A stretch of 26,166 nucleotides of DNA. Source: a virus. Every line of letters starts with the position of its first letter. The stretch's first letter is position 1. This document shows, in pieces, positions 1 to 7,645 of this stretch. The position numbers and the translations under genes were made by a program. The stretch lies in IMG/VR virus record IMGVR_UViG_3300047562_001616, positions 1 through 26,166 of that record; one strand, 5' to 3'. The notes beneath the pieces were generated by a model. It searched no databases. It was not told where the DNA came from and was given only the letters and a program-made list of their open reading frames with translations.

Positions 1-428
1 CAGCAATCATCCTACTCATAACCCTACTACCTACCCTTTGCTTTGCTCAAGGCAAAGTAGCCAATATAAAGAAGGGACAGGCTGCTCCATTCGACGGCAT
101 CTTATTAGACAAAGAAGCCGAAGCAACAATGGCAGCAAAAAGAGAATCGGCAGTCAAAATCTGCGAGATAGAAAAAGACTACGAAACTAAAAAATTAAAA
201 GCAGAATGCGATTTCGATAAAAGGCTTCTAACAATAGAAAAAGAAGCTGACGAAAAAAAGTATAATGGTCTAATGACTCTCAAGAATGCCGAGATTAAAA
301 GATTAGAAGATTCTCTTAAAAAGACAACTAAACCAGACTATACTCATTGGTGGTTTGCTGGCGGTGTTTTAGCTGGCATTGGATTATCGGTTGGAATTTT
401 TAAGATAGCCGTCGAAATTAGACAATGA
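1..428 (+). CDS. Secreted, C-terminally membrane-anchored small protein (5' partial)
   Basis: The reading frame is open from the window edge (first full codon at position 3) to the stop at 426-428, so the true start lies upstream. The upstream codons read as the core and end of a Sec signal peptide (AIILLITLLPTLCFA, then QGKVANIKKG), which makes the internal ATG at 129 an unlikely start. A middle section of about 70 residues is charged and helical (many Lys/Glu), and the C-terminus has one hydrophobic segment (WWFAGGVLAGIGLSVGIFKIAV). The layout, signal peptide then coiled coil then TM helix, suggests an envelope protein, with lysis-related or spanin-like roles possible but unproven. The stop overlaps the next gene's ATG (ATGA at 425-428), indicating translational coupling. 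I do not recognise a named family. Confidence 0.75.
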   Translation, partial: AIILLITLLPTLCFAQGKVANIKKGQAAPFDGILLDKEAEATMAAKRESAVKICEIEKDYETKKLKAECDFDKRLLTIEKEADEKKYNGLMTLKNAEIKRLEDSLKKTTKPDYTHWWFAGGVLAGIGLSVGIFKIAVEIRQ

Positions 429-805
429 AAAAAGACTTAAATTATATTGCCGGATTAGAAAAAGCAATAAAACAAAAGTACGGCGAAGATGCAATTCAGA
501 ATCCATCTTCCAACTGGACACCAGAAAAAGAAAAAGAATATCTTGAACAATTAAAAGAAAATAAAATCAAAGAAATGACTTCTGATCGCATTGAAGAACG
601 CGAAGGATTTTTATTTTCTGCAAAACTAATTAAGAAAGATAATAAAAGTGTTTGTACTATTTGTTCAAACATTTTAAAACAGCGGGATATGCTGTTTGAA
701 ACAAAATACGAATGCTGTCAGAACTGCTATGTGCATTATGTAGAAGGCAGAGAAGAGAGATGGAAACAAGGTTGGAGACCAGATAATGTCAAAAGAAGCA
801 CTTGA
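425..805 (+). CDS. Hypothetical zinc-ribbon-like protein
   Basis: 126 residues. The N-terminal 60 residues are charged and probably helical. The C-terminal half has a four-cysteine pattern of a treble-clef/zinc-ribbon type: C77-x2-C80 and C97C98-x2-C101, about 16 residues apart. A basic, Trp-containing tail (ERWKQGWRPDNVKRST) follows and could contact nucleic acid. It overlaps the upstream stop by ATGA and overlaps the next gene by 20 nt, so it is part of a coupled operon leading into the terminase. Zinc binding is inferred from cysteine spacing only; the role is unknown. Confidence 0.75.
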   Translation: MKKDLNYIAGLEKAIKQKYGEDAIQNPSSNWTPEKEKEYLEQLKENKIKEMTSDRIEEREGFLFSAKLIKKDNKSVCTICSNILKQRDMLFETKYECCQNCYVHYVEGREERWKQGWRPDNVKRST

Positions 806-1298
806 AGTTTTTAGAGGGATTAGCCAAGCAATGGGTTATGCCTATGATGGGGCAACCGATGAAAAAGGCGAACCAATTAAGATTGGTTTGCGCCGCGATG
901 ATAAAAACCCAATGCTACAATCCAGAGATGGTGATATGGATGGGTTTGGTGTAAAAATGGTCGGTGATAAGCTAATTGTTAATTATCATTCTGAGGCTCC
1001 AATGGGCGAAGTTCATAAGCTTGGTCCAAAAGCATATGAGGGTGAGGTTGAGCAAAGATTTGCCAACATCGTTAAATTCTTAAAAGAAAGATATAAAAAG
1101 GCGACTGGTAAAGCTTTGTCCCTTAAAGCAGACGGTGATGCTGAAATTCTACTTCAATATATGAACCGCAAAAGAAGTTGGATACAAGCAACAAAGTGCT
1201 ATACAATTGGCGGGTTAGGAAAAGCAGTTGCCCAACCAGAGAGAAAACCATTTGACCCAATTAGAGACTTCTTGCAAACACATAAATACGGGAAGTAA
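786..1298 (+). CDS. Hypothetical protein directly upstream of the large terminase
   Basis: 170 residues, with a GGAG ribosome-binding site just before ATG 786 and a stop overlapping the terminase start (TAATG at 1296-1300). The product is mixed alpha/beta, with a repeated-strand look in residues 30-75 (GLRRDD, GFGVKMVGDKLIVNYHSE) and a helical, basic segment about 88-110 (RFANIVKFLKERYKKATGKAL). In T4 this position is held by the small terminase gp16, of similar length, but gp16 is mostly coiled coil and this protein does not look like it. A packaging-related role is therefore only positional inference. Confidence 0.75.
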   Translation: MSKEALEVFRGISQAMGYAYDGATDEKGEPIKIGLRRDDKNPMLQSRDGDMDGFGVKMVGDKLIVNYHSEAPMGEVHKLGPKAYEGEVEQRFANIVKFLKERYKKATGKALSLKADGDAEILLQYMNRKRSWIQATKCYTIGGLGKAVAQPERKPFDPIRDFLQTHKYGK

Positions 1299-2887
1299 TG
1301 GCGCGTGGTTTAAACAAGTTACAAATAAAAAACGAAATTCTCACTTGCGGGAAAGATCCTGTATATTTTATTAACAATTACGGAAAGATTGCTCATCCAA
1401 TAAAGGGAACAATTCCCTTTACTATGTACCCTTTCCAGAAAGACGTTGTAAAAGATTTTCAAGATAATCGCTTCAATATTATTCTAAAAGCAAGACAGTT
1501 GGGCCTCTCAACTGTTTCTGCTGTTTATATTGCGTGGTTTGTCTTATTTCATAAAAATAAGAACGTTGTTGTGATGGCAACCAAGTTATCGACTGCATCC
1601 AACTTGGTCAGAAAAGTAAAGTTTGCCCTAAAAGCAATCCCTGAGTGGATGAAACTAACAGAATTGGTTATTGATAACAAGAACTCTTTTGAGTTATCCA
1701 ATGGATCACAAGTAAAGGCGATTTCAACATCCGGCGACGCTGGTCGTTCAGAAGCACTTTCTCTGCTTGTTATTGATGAGGCTGCAATCATTGATGGTCT
1801 TGATGATTTGTGGGCTGGTCTCTATCCAACTCTATCAACTGGTGGTGATTGTATTATACTTTCAACTCCAAATGGCGTTGGAAATCTATATCATAAACTT
1901 TATTCCGAAGCAGAGCAGGGTTTAAATGACTTTAATCCAATTATGCTACCCTGGTCTGTACACCCAGAAAGAGATCACATTTGGTTTGAAAAAGAGACTA
2001 AAAATATGTCTGCAAGAGAAATTGCTCAGGAATTAGAGTGTAGTTTTAATATGTCGGGTGATACTCTTATTCACGGTAAAGATTTATTGAGAATAGAAGG
2101 TGAAGAACTAACAGAACCAGAATATAAGACAGGGTTTGATCGAAATCTTTGGATATGGAATAATGCCGAAGACGGCAAAAAATATTTTATGGTTGCTGAC
2201 GTTGCAAGAGGCGACGGTAAAGATAATTCAACATTTTATGTCTTTGAGGCAGATACAATGGAGATATGTTGTGAATATCAAGGAAAATTACCTCTTGATA
2301 GTTTTGCGCGTTTAATATATGATACCTCTAAAAGTTATGGTATGTGTCTAACTGTTGTTGAAAATAATTCAGTTGGTATGACTGTTTTAACTAAACTTAA
2401 AGACTATGGTCACCCAAATATTTATCATTCCAAGAAGTCAACTCACGAATACATTGAGACTTCATATACAGAACAAATATCTGTAATAGCAGGATTTTCA
2501 ACAACCGTAAAGACTAGGCCGATGGTTATTGCAAAATTAGAAGAATTTATCAGAAACAAGGTTCTTAGAATTAGATCAAAAAGATTATTGAATGAATTAA
2601 AAACTTTTATTTGGAATAACGGCAAAGCAGAGGCAATGCGCTCCTATAACGACGATTTGGTTATGGCGTGTGCTATTGGATGCTGGGTTAGAGATACAGC
2701 ATTAACTGTAAATGAACAAGAAATTCAGTATAAAAAGTCAATGCTTTCTGCTATAATGACAAGCAATAGATCGCTTGATACAAGAATTGTTGGGATGGAA
2801 AGAAATCAGCAAGATAATTATATCTATAGCGGTAATAGAAAACAGCAAGATGTTCGATTAAACAAGTTGCCGTTTTTTATGAAATAG
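1298..2887 (+). CDS. terL: Terminase large subunit (gp17-like packaging ATPase/nuclease)
   Basis: 529 residues. This is the motor that drives DNA into the prohead through the portal and cuts the concatemer. The N-terminal ATPase has a Walker A-type loop ARQLGLST (residues 65-72), where the usual P-loop lysine position is Leu, as in other RQxGxS/T terminases. It also has Walker B LLVIDE (156-161) with catalytic E161, and coupling motif STPNG (189-193). The C-terminal RNase H-like nuclease shows its acidic triad as D301 in MVADVARGDGKD, E355 in VVENNSVG, and D452/D453 in YNDDLVMACAIG, matching T4 gp17 D401/E458/D542 in context. The length is shorter than T4 gp17 (610) at the N-terminus. It starts in a TAATG overlap with the previous gene and is followed 10 nt later by the portal gene. 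Confidence 0.97.
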   Translation: MARGLNKLQIKNEILTCGKDPVYFINNYGKIAHPIKGTIPFTMYPFQKDVVKDFQDNRFNIILKARQLGLSTVSAVYIAWFVLFHKNKNVVVMATKLSTASNLVRKVKFALKAIPEWMKLTELVIDNKNSFELSNGSQVKAISTSGDAGRSEALSLLVIDEAAIIDGLDDLWAGLYPTLSTGGDCIILSTPNGVGNLYHKLYSEAEQGLNDFNPIMLPWSVHPERDHIWFEKETKNMSAREIAQELECSFNMSGDTLIHGKDLLRIEGEELTEPEYKTGFDRNLWIWNNAEDGKKYFMVADVARGDGKDNSTFYVFEADTMEICCEYQGKLPLDSFARLIYDTSKSYGMCLTVVENNSVGMTVLTKLKDYGHPNIYHSKKSTHEYIETSYTEQISVIAGFSTTVKTRPMVIAKLEEFIRNKVLRIRSKRLLNELKTFIWNNGKAEAMRSYNDDLVMACAIGCWVRDTALTVNEQEIQYKKSMLSAIMTSNRSLDTRIVGMERNQQDNYIYSGNRKQQDVRLNKLPFFMK

Positions 2888-2897
2888 GAATTGAATA

Positions 2898-4904
2898 ATG
2901 GCAGATAGTAGAAACAATCCAAGAAATCCAAACAGCCCTCTCTTTCAAAGACTGACCAAACTATTTTCAGGTCCAATTGTCAACTATAGAGCACAGCAAG
3001 TCAGAAACAATAGAAGATATTCTGTTGATAAATACGCTCCAAAGTTTAGAACAATTGGTGGTCAAGGGTTTAAAAGACAAGCTTATAATCCCTATGAATC
3101 AATTTCGTCTGCCATGATGAATAATTTAAATCGAGCAGAAAGATATGCCGATTTTGATCAAATGGAGTTTATGCCTGAATTAGCTTCTGCATTGGACATT
3201 TATGCAGATGAAATCACAACCCATTCTGAATTTCACAAATCTTTAATAATCGATTGTCATAATGAGGAAATAAAAGAAATCCTTACTACACTATTTTTTA
3301 AAGTTCTTAATATTGATGCCAATCTTTTTGGTTGGACACGTTCAATGTGCAAATACGGAGATTTCTTTGGATACTTGGATATTGATGAACAACTTGGTAT
3401 TAAATCGTTAATTGGACTTCCGGTAAATGAAATAGAAAGAATGGAAGGCACCGATCCATCTAATCCTAACTATCTTCAATATCAGTGGAACACTGGAGGG
3501 TTAACATTTGAAAACTGGCAAGTTGCTCATTTCCGTGTGTTGGGAAATGATAAATACGTTCCATATGGTACATCTGTTTTAGATGCTGGTCGCAGAATCT
3601 GGAGACAACTAACCTTATTAGAAGATGCTATGATCGCATATAGAATTGTTCGTTCACCTTCAAGAAAACAATTCAAAGTCGATGTTGGAGGTATTCCGCC
3701 AGAAGAAGTAGAACAGTATATGCAAAAAATCATTACAATGATGAAACGACATCAAGTGGTTAATGATAAAACTGGTCAAGTAGATTTGAGATATAATCCG
3801 CTTTCAATTGAAGAAGATTATTATATTCCAACAAGAAACGGCCAAGCTTCTGTTGATATTAGTTCAGTTTCAGGAGATACTTGGGGAACTGCTATTGATG
3901 ATATCAAATATCTTCAAAACAAATTGTTTGCTGCAATAAAAATTCCAATGTCTTATCTCATCAAAGGCGAAGGTGCTTCAGAAGAACAAGCATCGCTTGC
4001 ACAAAAAGACATTAGATTTGCAAGAACAATTCAAAGAATTCAAAGGGCGGTTGTTGCAGAACTAGATAAAATGGCAACAATTCACCTCTACACGCTTGGT
4101 TATAGAGGAAATGATTTAATTAATTTTAATTTGAAGCTTCACAATCCATCAAGAGTTTCTATGCTCCAGGAAATAGAAACATTGAATAACAAAATAGATT
4201 CTGCAACAAAAGCAACTCAATATATTTATAGTAATCGATGGGCTGCAAAAAATATTTTAGGATTATCTAATGATGAGTTTGTTAGAAACATCAGAGAGAA
4301 ATTCTATGATAAGCAATTAGAAACAGCACTTGCCAAAGTCGCACAAACTCAAGGTGAGGGTCTTGCAGCGGAAACACTCACTGGGACCGGTTTCGGCGGC
4401 ATTGGCGATACGGGTTTCGGCATAGGTGGCCTAACCACCGCTTTAGGAGCCGCCACTGGTGGAGGAACATCCGAAACCGGACTAGGAGCAGATTTGGGCA
4501 CCGGAGTTTCCGGCAAGACTACACCAACTGAAGCACCGGCACCAGAAACGCCCGCACCAGAGGCAGGCGGTAGCGAAGATGTTCTTCTAGCCACTCCAGA
4601 AGGCGGCGGTAAAAGAGAGGGTGATAAATTAGCCGCAGTATACACCGAATATGAAGATGGATCACACACAACTAAAGGATCTAAAGGAAAAAAATATACG
4701 AGCGTTGAACACGATAGACGGCGCGAAGCTGGTCGCAAAGAATCTTGGGGTGTTGGAAAACCAAGAAAACAAAGAGACGTAACAAAAGCTTTGTCCATAG
4801 GTACGCTTGTTAAAGAAAACAAATCTAATTATAGTGAGGATTTTGAAAAAAGAATGTCCTCATTAAATGAGGAAATGGAAAGAATACTTTCAGAGGAATT
4901 ATAA
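2898..4904 (+). CDS. gp20: Portal vertex protein (gp20-like)
   Basis: 668 residues, longer than T4 gp20 (524). Residues 1-480 are the conserved portal body: residues 60-120 contain FDQMEFMPELASALDIYADE, then a WQVAHFRVLGND region, and residues about 340-420 the stem/crown region around IKIPMSYLIKGEG and QRIQRAVVAELDKMA. It forms the dodecameric DNA channel and docks the terminase and the neck. From about residue 490 to 580 there is a low-complexity Gly/Thr/Pro/Ala segment encoded by unusually GC-rich DNA, then a basic tail (KGSKGKKYTSVEHDRRREAGRK) and a C-terminal helix. The extra C-terminal part is not in T4. AGGAA upstream of ATG 2898 is the RBS. Confidence 0.93.
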   Translation: MADSRNNPRNPNSPLFQRLTKLFSGPIVNYRAQQVRNNRRYSVDKYAPKFRTIGGQGFKRQAYNPYESISSAMMNNLNRAERYADFDQMEFMPELASALDIYADEITTHSEFHKSLIIDCHNEEIKEILTTLFFKVLNIDANLFGWTRSMCKYGDFFGYLDIDEQLGIKSLIGLPVNEIERMEGTDPSNPNYLQYQWNTGGLTFENWQVAHFRVLGNDKYVPYGTSVLDAGRRIWRQLTLLEDAMIAYRIVRSPSRKQFKVDVGGIPPEEVEQYMQKIITMMKRHQVVNDKTGQVDLRYNPLSIEEDYYIPTRNGQASVDISSVSGDTWGTAIDDIKYLQNKLFAAIKIPMSYLIKGEGASEEQASLAQKDIRFARTIQRIQRAVVAELDKMATIHLYTLGYRGNDLINFNLKLHNPSRVSMLQEIETLNNKIDSATKATQYIYSNRWAAKNILGLSNDEFVRNIREKFYDKQLETALAKVAQTQGEGLAAETLTGTGFGGIGDTGFGIGGLTTALGAATGGGTSETGLGADLGTGVSGKTTPTEAPAPETPAPEAGGSEDVLLATPEGGGKREGDKLAAVYTEYEDGSHTTKGSKGKKYTSVEHDRRREAGRKESWGVGKPRKQRDVTKALSIGTLVKENKSNYSEDFEKRMSSLNEEMERILSEEL

Positions 4905-4905
4905 T

Positions 4906-5703
4906 ATGAATCACAATAAAAAGAGAAATACGGCCTTTTTATATGAAGTACTTATTAGAGAATTAACAAAAAGTGTTGTACAAAAAGATCTAAAAAGAAG
5001 AGCCGCCATTGTTGGTCTGGTAAAAGAATTTTTTAACAACAATTCTGTACTTAAGAGAGATCTCAAACTTTACAACGAAATTATTGAATCACGCGGCGTT
5101 AATAAGCAAGACGCAGAAAAGATTTTAGTATACGTTAAAAAAGAAAGAGATAATCTCAATTCTGAAAAATTATTCCAAGAGCAAACACAACTAGTAAATA
5201 AAATTCACAATACTCTGAGTGGTGATGTTCTTTCAAACTTTGTTCCAAATTATAAAGCACTTGCTAGCATTTATCAAATGTTTTCACCAACAACAAAAAT
5301 TAAAAATAAAGTTTTAGTTGAAAATGTTGTCGTAGATTATATGACAACTAAAATGGATACCATCACTGAAGAAAATAAAATTAACCACGCTACTATGAGA
5401 ATTTTTTCTTCAAAGTTCAACAATCATTATAATGGGCTGCTTGAGGAACAAAAAGTTCTTTTGTCTAAGTATGTTTCTTCTTTTTCCGATAATGGATTAG
5501 AATTAAAAGTTTATCTTAATGATGAGATTGGTCGTATTAAAGAAGAAATTCAAAAAGTAAAATATCAAGGTGAGTTAAAGGAAAAATTAAATAAAGTTTC
5601 TACAATAATTGAAAACTTTAAGGGTGAATTAATCAACGAAGATATGTTGAAACAAATTATGAAAATGCAACAACTTGTAAGAGAGATTCAAAGCAATGAT
5701 TAA
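4906..5703 (+). CDS. Helical protein of the portal-protease interval, function unknown
   Basis: 265 residues from ATG 4906. This start has an AGAGG(A) ribosome-binding site and follows the portal stop directly; an in-frame ATG at 4867 lies inside the portal gene without such a site and was not chosen. The protein begins MNHNKKRNTAFLYEVLIREL and is almost entirely helical and Lys/Glu-rich, with coiled-coil character toward the C-terminus (residues 200-260). No enzyme motif is visible. Its position between portal and prohead protease suggests a prohead assembly or core role, which is inference. It overlaps the next gene by 8 nt. Confidence 0.85.
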   Translation: MNHNKKRNTAFLYEVLIRELTKSVVQKDLKRRAAIVGLVKEFFNNNSVLKRDLKLYNEIIESRGVNKQDAEKILVYVKKERDNLNSEKLFQEQTQLVNKIHNTLSGDVLSNFVPNYKALASIYQMFSPTTKIKNKVLVENVVVDYMTTKMDTITEENKINHATMRIFSSKFNNHYNGLLEEQKVLLSKYVSSFSDNGLELKVYLNDEIGRIKEEIQKVKYQGELKEKLNKVSTIIENFKGELINEDMLKQIMKMQQLVREIQSND

Positions 5704-6295
5704 AATTGACGAAATAAAGGTTAAGATTGAGAATGAAAAAGAGGATCTAATAACAATTTCTGTTGTTGAACCACAACCAACATCAATAGAAATAGGCGTA
5801 GAACCAGTTCCTAGTCAACTTATTCACTTAGACATTCGTCGGACGTTAGATAATAATTATATTGTTTATGATCACCCCCTATTTGATATTGTAGTAAATC
5901 CAGATAAAAAGAAGATTATGACTTTTGTTAAAAAATTTGCTAAAACAGAAGCATATCCGCACCAAGACGCTTTCTTTAATTACCTTAAAACAAGGGGCGT
6001 TATTTTGCCCGACACTATTAAAGGTGGCAATATTTTTGGAAGTTTAGAGGCAACCTACCCAGCAAATAAAAAAATAGATGTTGTAAAAGTTGTTCTTTTA
6101 AATATTTTTATGTACCTAAGAGAAGAATTGCCAAAACTAAAGAAAGCTTTAGATTATGATTTTGAAGTTGATAATATGATGGTTGATCCAACGCCAGAAG
6201 ACAGCACTGAATATGGCGAAGTTCCACAGAGAAAAAAGAAGGGAACAATGGATCCTTTTTATACACAATATTACGGTTTGCTTTACAGGATATAA
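5696..6295 (+). CDS. Hypothetical protein in head-assembly cluster
   Basis: 199 residues starting at ATG 5696 inside the end of the previous gene, so probably translationally coupled. The N-terminal 60 residues are strand-rich with many Ile/Val/Glu. The middle (IMTFVKKFAKTEAYPHQDAFFNYLKTRGVILPDTIKGGNIFGSLEA) and the section VVLLNIFMYLREELPKLKKAL look helical. The C-terminus is acidic then basic (TEYGEVPQRKKKGTMDPFY). No family recognised. The stop is immediately followed by the next ATG at 6296. Confidence 0.78.
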   Translation: MIKIDEIKVKIENEKEDLITISVVEPQPTSIEIGVEPVPSQLIHLDIRRTLDNNYIVYDHPLFDIVVNPDKKKIMTFVKKFAKTEAYPHQDAFFNYLKTRGVILPDTIKGGNIFGSLEATYPANKKIDVVKVVLLNIFMYLREELPKLKKALDYDFEVDNMMVDPTPEDSTEYGEVPQRKKKGTMDPFYTQYYGLLYRI

Positions 6296-6580
6296 ATGTC
6301 TTTATTATATTTTATTTTAGTTTGCTATGGACTAACTCAAATCTTAGTCTATGGCTCGATCTTTAACAAAATAAGACCAGAACACCATTTCTTTCATTGT
6401 CCTATGTGTATGGGATTTTGGGTTGGTGTAATAGTTTGTTTGATTTCGCCCTGGACGGAACTATTTACTTTTGAACAGAATATAATCAATCTACTTTTAT
6501 GTGGTTGGTTAAGTTCAGGAACATCATATGTGTTCTGCAAATTATTTGGAGACGAGGGAATAAATGTCAAAAAAAATTAA
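6296..6580 (+). CDS. Small integral membrane protein with CPMCMGFW motif (DUF1360-like)
   Basis: 94 residues, AGGA ribosome-binding site, start adjacent to the previous stop. There are three predicted hydrophobic segments (about 2-20, 40-58 and 62-82). The motif CPMCMGFWVG at the start of the second segment resembles the C-x2-C-x-GFW signature of DUF1360-type membrane proteins of bacteria and phages, whose function is unknown. A membrane protein inside the head cluster recalls T4 gp40, a membrane protein that helps portal/prohead initiation, but there is no visible sequence link; that role is speculative. The last 17 nt overlap a probable 36-residue gene. Confidence 0.8.
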   Translation: MSLLYFILVCYGLTQILVYGSIFNKIRPEHHFFHCPMCMGFWVGVIVCLISPWTELFTFEQNIINLLLCGWLSSGTSYVFCKLFGDEGINVKKN

Positions 6581-6674
6581 TATTTATACTGAAATTCATT
6601 GGATGCTTAGACCCCCAAGCAACTGTTGCAAAGGTAGCTGTATCGGGCGGTTGACGACCGCAGGAGAATTTTAA
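6564..6674 (+). CDS. Probable 36-residue Cys-containing micro-protein
   Basis: ATG 6564 has a GAGG Shine-Dalgarno within the preceding gene. The frame stays open for 36 codons and ends in a TAATG overlap with the next start (TAA 6672-6674, ATG 6674). The product starts MSKKINIYTEIHWMLRPPSN and continues with CCKGSC and a GRLTTAGEF tail, so it has three cysteines in seven residues. The overlaps at both ends follow the coupled-gene pattern of the operon and argue for real translation. Against it, the 3' two thirds are GC-rich and form hairpins, so the tract could be a structured RNA leader instead. I do not recognise the peptide. Confidence 0.5.
   Translation: MSKKINIYTEIHWMLRPPSNCCKGSCIGRLTTAGEF
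6619..6666 (+). promoter_or_regulatory. Hairpins next to the ribosome-binding site of the 6674 gene
   Basis: Two perfect inverted repeats lie in a GC-rich island: GCAA-CTG-TTGC (6619-6629) and GCGGT-TGACG-ACCGC (6647-6661). The second stem ends immediately before the AGGAG (6662-6666) that serves ATG 6674. It could modulate access to that site or be opened by ribosomes translating the 36-codon ORF. No known riboswitch class is recognised. The pairing is read directly; regulation is inferred. Confidence 0.4.
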
Positions 6675-7030
6675 TGAACCTAAGTGAAGTTAAAAAGATG
6701 GTTATTACTTCTCTCATACAAGAGAGAGTTGGTTATTATGGTGCTCAAGACGGAATGTCTGGAGAGCCATCCGATAAACCAGATATCCAAGCAATCGTTG
6801 ATAATGCGGAAAAAGAAGTCAAGCAGTTGATGGCGGCTCAAAAAAATGTTTTAGATGCAGTAATTGCTCAAATAGCTGAGATCGCCGCACCTGCACTTGT
6901 ACAAGCGGGTGTTCCATCCGGTGAGGTTGTAAAGCTTGTGCAAGACTTCCTATCCCAAATTGAAGAGGCGGCTAGAAGAAATGCCGATAAGCAAGAGGTT
7001 AGATTAAACACCGACGTGGAGGGTGAATAA
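6674..7030 (+). CDS. Hypothetical helical protein upstream of prohead protease
   Basis: 118 residues with AGGAG 8 nt before the ATG and TAATG overlaps at both ends (with the 36-codon ORF and with the protease). It is predicted largely helical and acidic: residues 35-75 (PDIQAIVDNAEKEVKQLMAA...) and 75-108 (APALVQAGVPSGEVVKLVQDFLSQIEEAARR). The position directly before gp21 parallels the small prohead core genes 67/68 of T4, so a core component is possible, but no sequence similarity is evident by eye. Confidence 0.78.
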   Translation: MNLSEVKKMVITSLIQERVGYYGAQDGMSGEPSDKPDIQAIVDNAEKEVKQLMAAQKNVLDAVIAQIAEIAAPALVQAGVPSGEVVKLVQDFLSQIEEAARRNADKQEVRLNTDVEGE

Positions 7031-7644
7031 TGTCAGATAAGGTATTATTAAGAGAATACTATGCTCTTTGCGAAGGTGGATATTGCGAAGATCTTTTAAC
7101 CGAGTCTGAAAAGAAAGATATTCGCGAAAATAATGCTTGGTATTTAACAGGCATACTTCAAAAAGGTAATACGGAAAATGGAAATAAAAGAAAATATCCA
7201 TCTCACGTCCTTAGTAGAGAAATGAAAAACTATGACATGCTCATCAAGCAAAGACGAGCATTCGGTGAATTAGATCATCCAGACACTTCAGTTGTTGATC
7301 TAAAAAATGCATCGCATATGGTCACTCGTTGGTGGCAAGATGGTGATGCAATTATGGGAGCCATTAAGATTTTAGACACCCCTTGCGGTGAAATTGTTAA
7401 AGGAATCGTCAAATCAGGCGGTCAAGTCGGTATCTCATCAAGAGGGTTGGGCTCCGTTGTAACTGAAGGAAATGGTACATCTATTGTTCAAGAAGACTTT
7501 CAATTAATTTGTTTTGACATCGTTGCAGATCCTTCAACCCCAGGTGCTTTTATGAACCCGCAAAAGATAAGAGAGGCAAAAGAGTTAAAAGTGCATGATA
7601 AAGATTATCGTGTTAACTCAATATTAAATTCAATTATTGATTAA
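7030..7644 (+). CDS. gp21: Prohead core protease (gp21-like)
   Basis: 204 residues, close to T4 gp21 (212). It is a serine protease that matures the prohead by cleaving scaffold and capsid proteins and then itself. The fold is the herpesvirus-assemblin/HK97-protease type: after WYLTGILQKGNTENGNKRKYP comes GELDHP with catalytic H83, the strand block IMGAIKILDTPCGEIVKGIVKSGG, and the nucleophile motif GISSRG (S136/S137). FDIVADPSTPGA near 162-173 carries a conserved acidic residue. It is preceded by a strong GGAGGGTG ribosome-binding site and overlaps the upstream stop as TAATG. Its substrates, the scaffold at 9856 and capsid protein at 10895, are encoded just downstream. Confidence 0.93.
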   Translation: MSDKVLLREYYALCEGGYCEDLLTESEKKDIRENNAWYLTGILQKGNTENGNKRKYPSHVLSREMKNYDMLIKQRRAFGELDHPDTSVVDLKNASHMVTRWWQDGDAIMGAIKILDTPCGEIVKGIVKSGGQVGISSRGLGSVVTEGNGTSIVQEDFQLICFDIVADPSTPGAFMNPQKIREAKELKVHDKDYRVNSILNSIID

Positions 7645-7645
7645 A

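Noticed and set aside
129-428. ATG 129 as the true start of the first gene
   Set aside because: The frame is open upstream and encodes a plausible signal peptide; starting at 129 would remove it.
4349-4822. 157-codon minus-strand ORF opposite the portal C-terminus
   Set aside because: It mirrors the Gly/Pro/Ala-rich portal segment, giving Pro/Ser/Val-rich nonsense, and has no operon context; the + strand frame continues a conserved gene.
4867-4905. Upstream ATG 4867 for the helical protein
   Set aside because: It lies within the portal gene, adds 13 atypical residues, and ATG 4906 has a well-placed AGAGGA.
6461-6468. CTATTTAC as another promoter site
   Set aside because: It is inside the membrane-protein coding region, about 95 nt before the next start; probably coincidence.
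6600-6666. tRNA or known riboswitch in the GC-rich island
   Set aside because: No acceptor-stem complementarity or T-loop sequence, and the hairpins match no riboswitch consensus I recognise.
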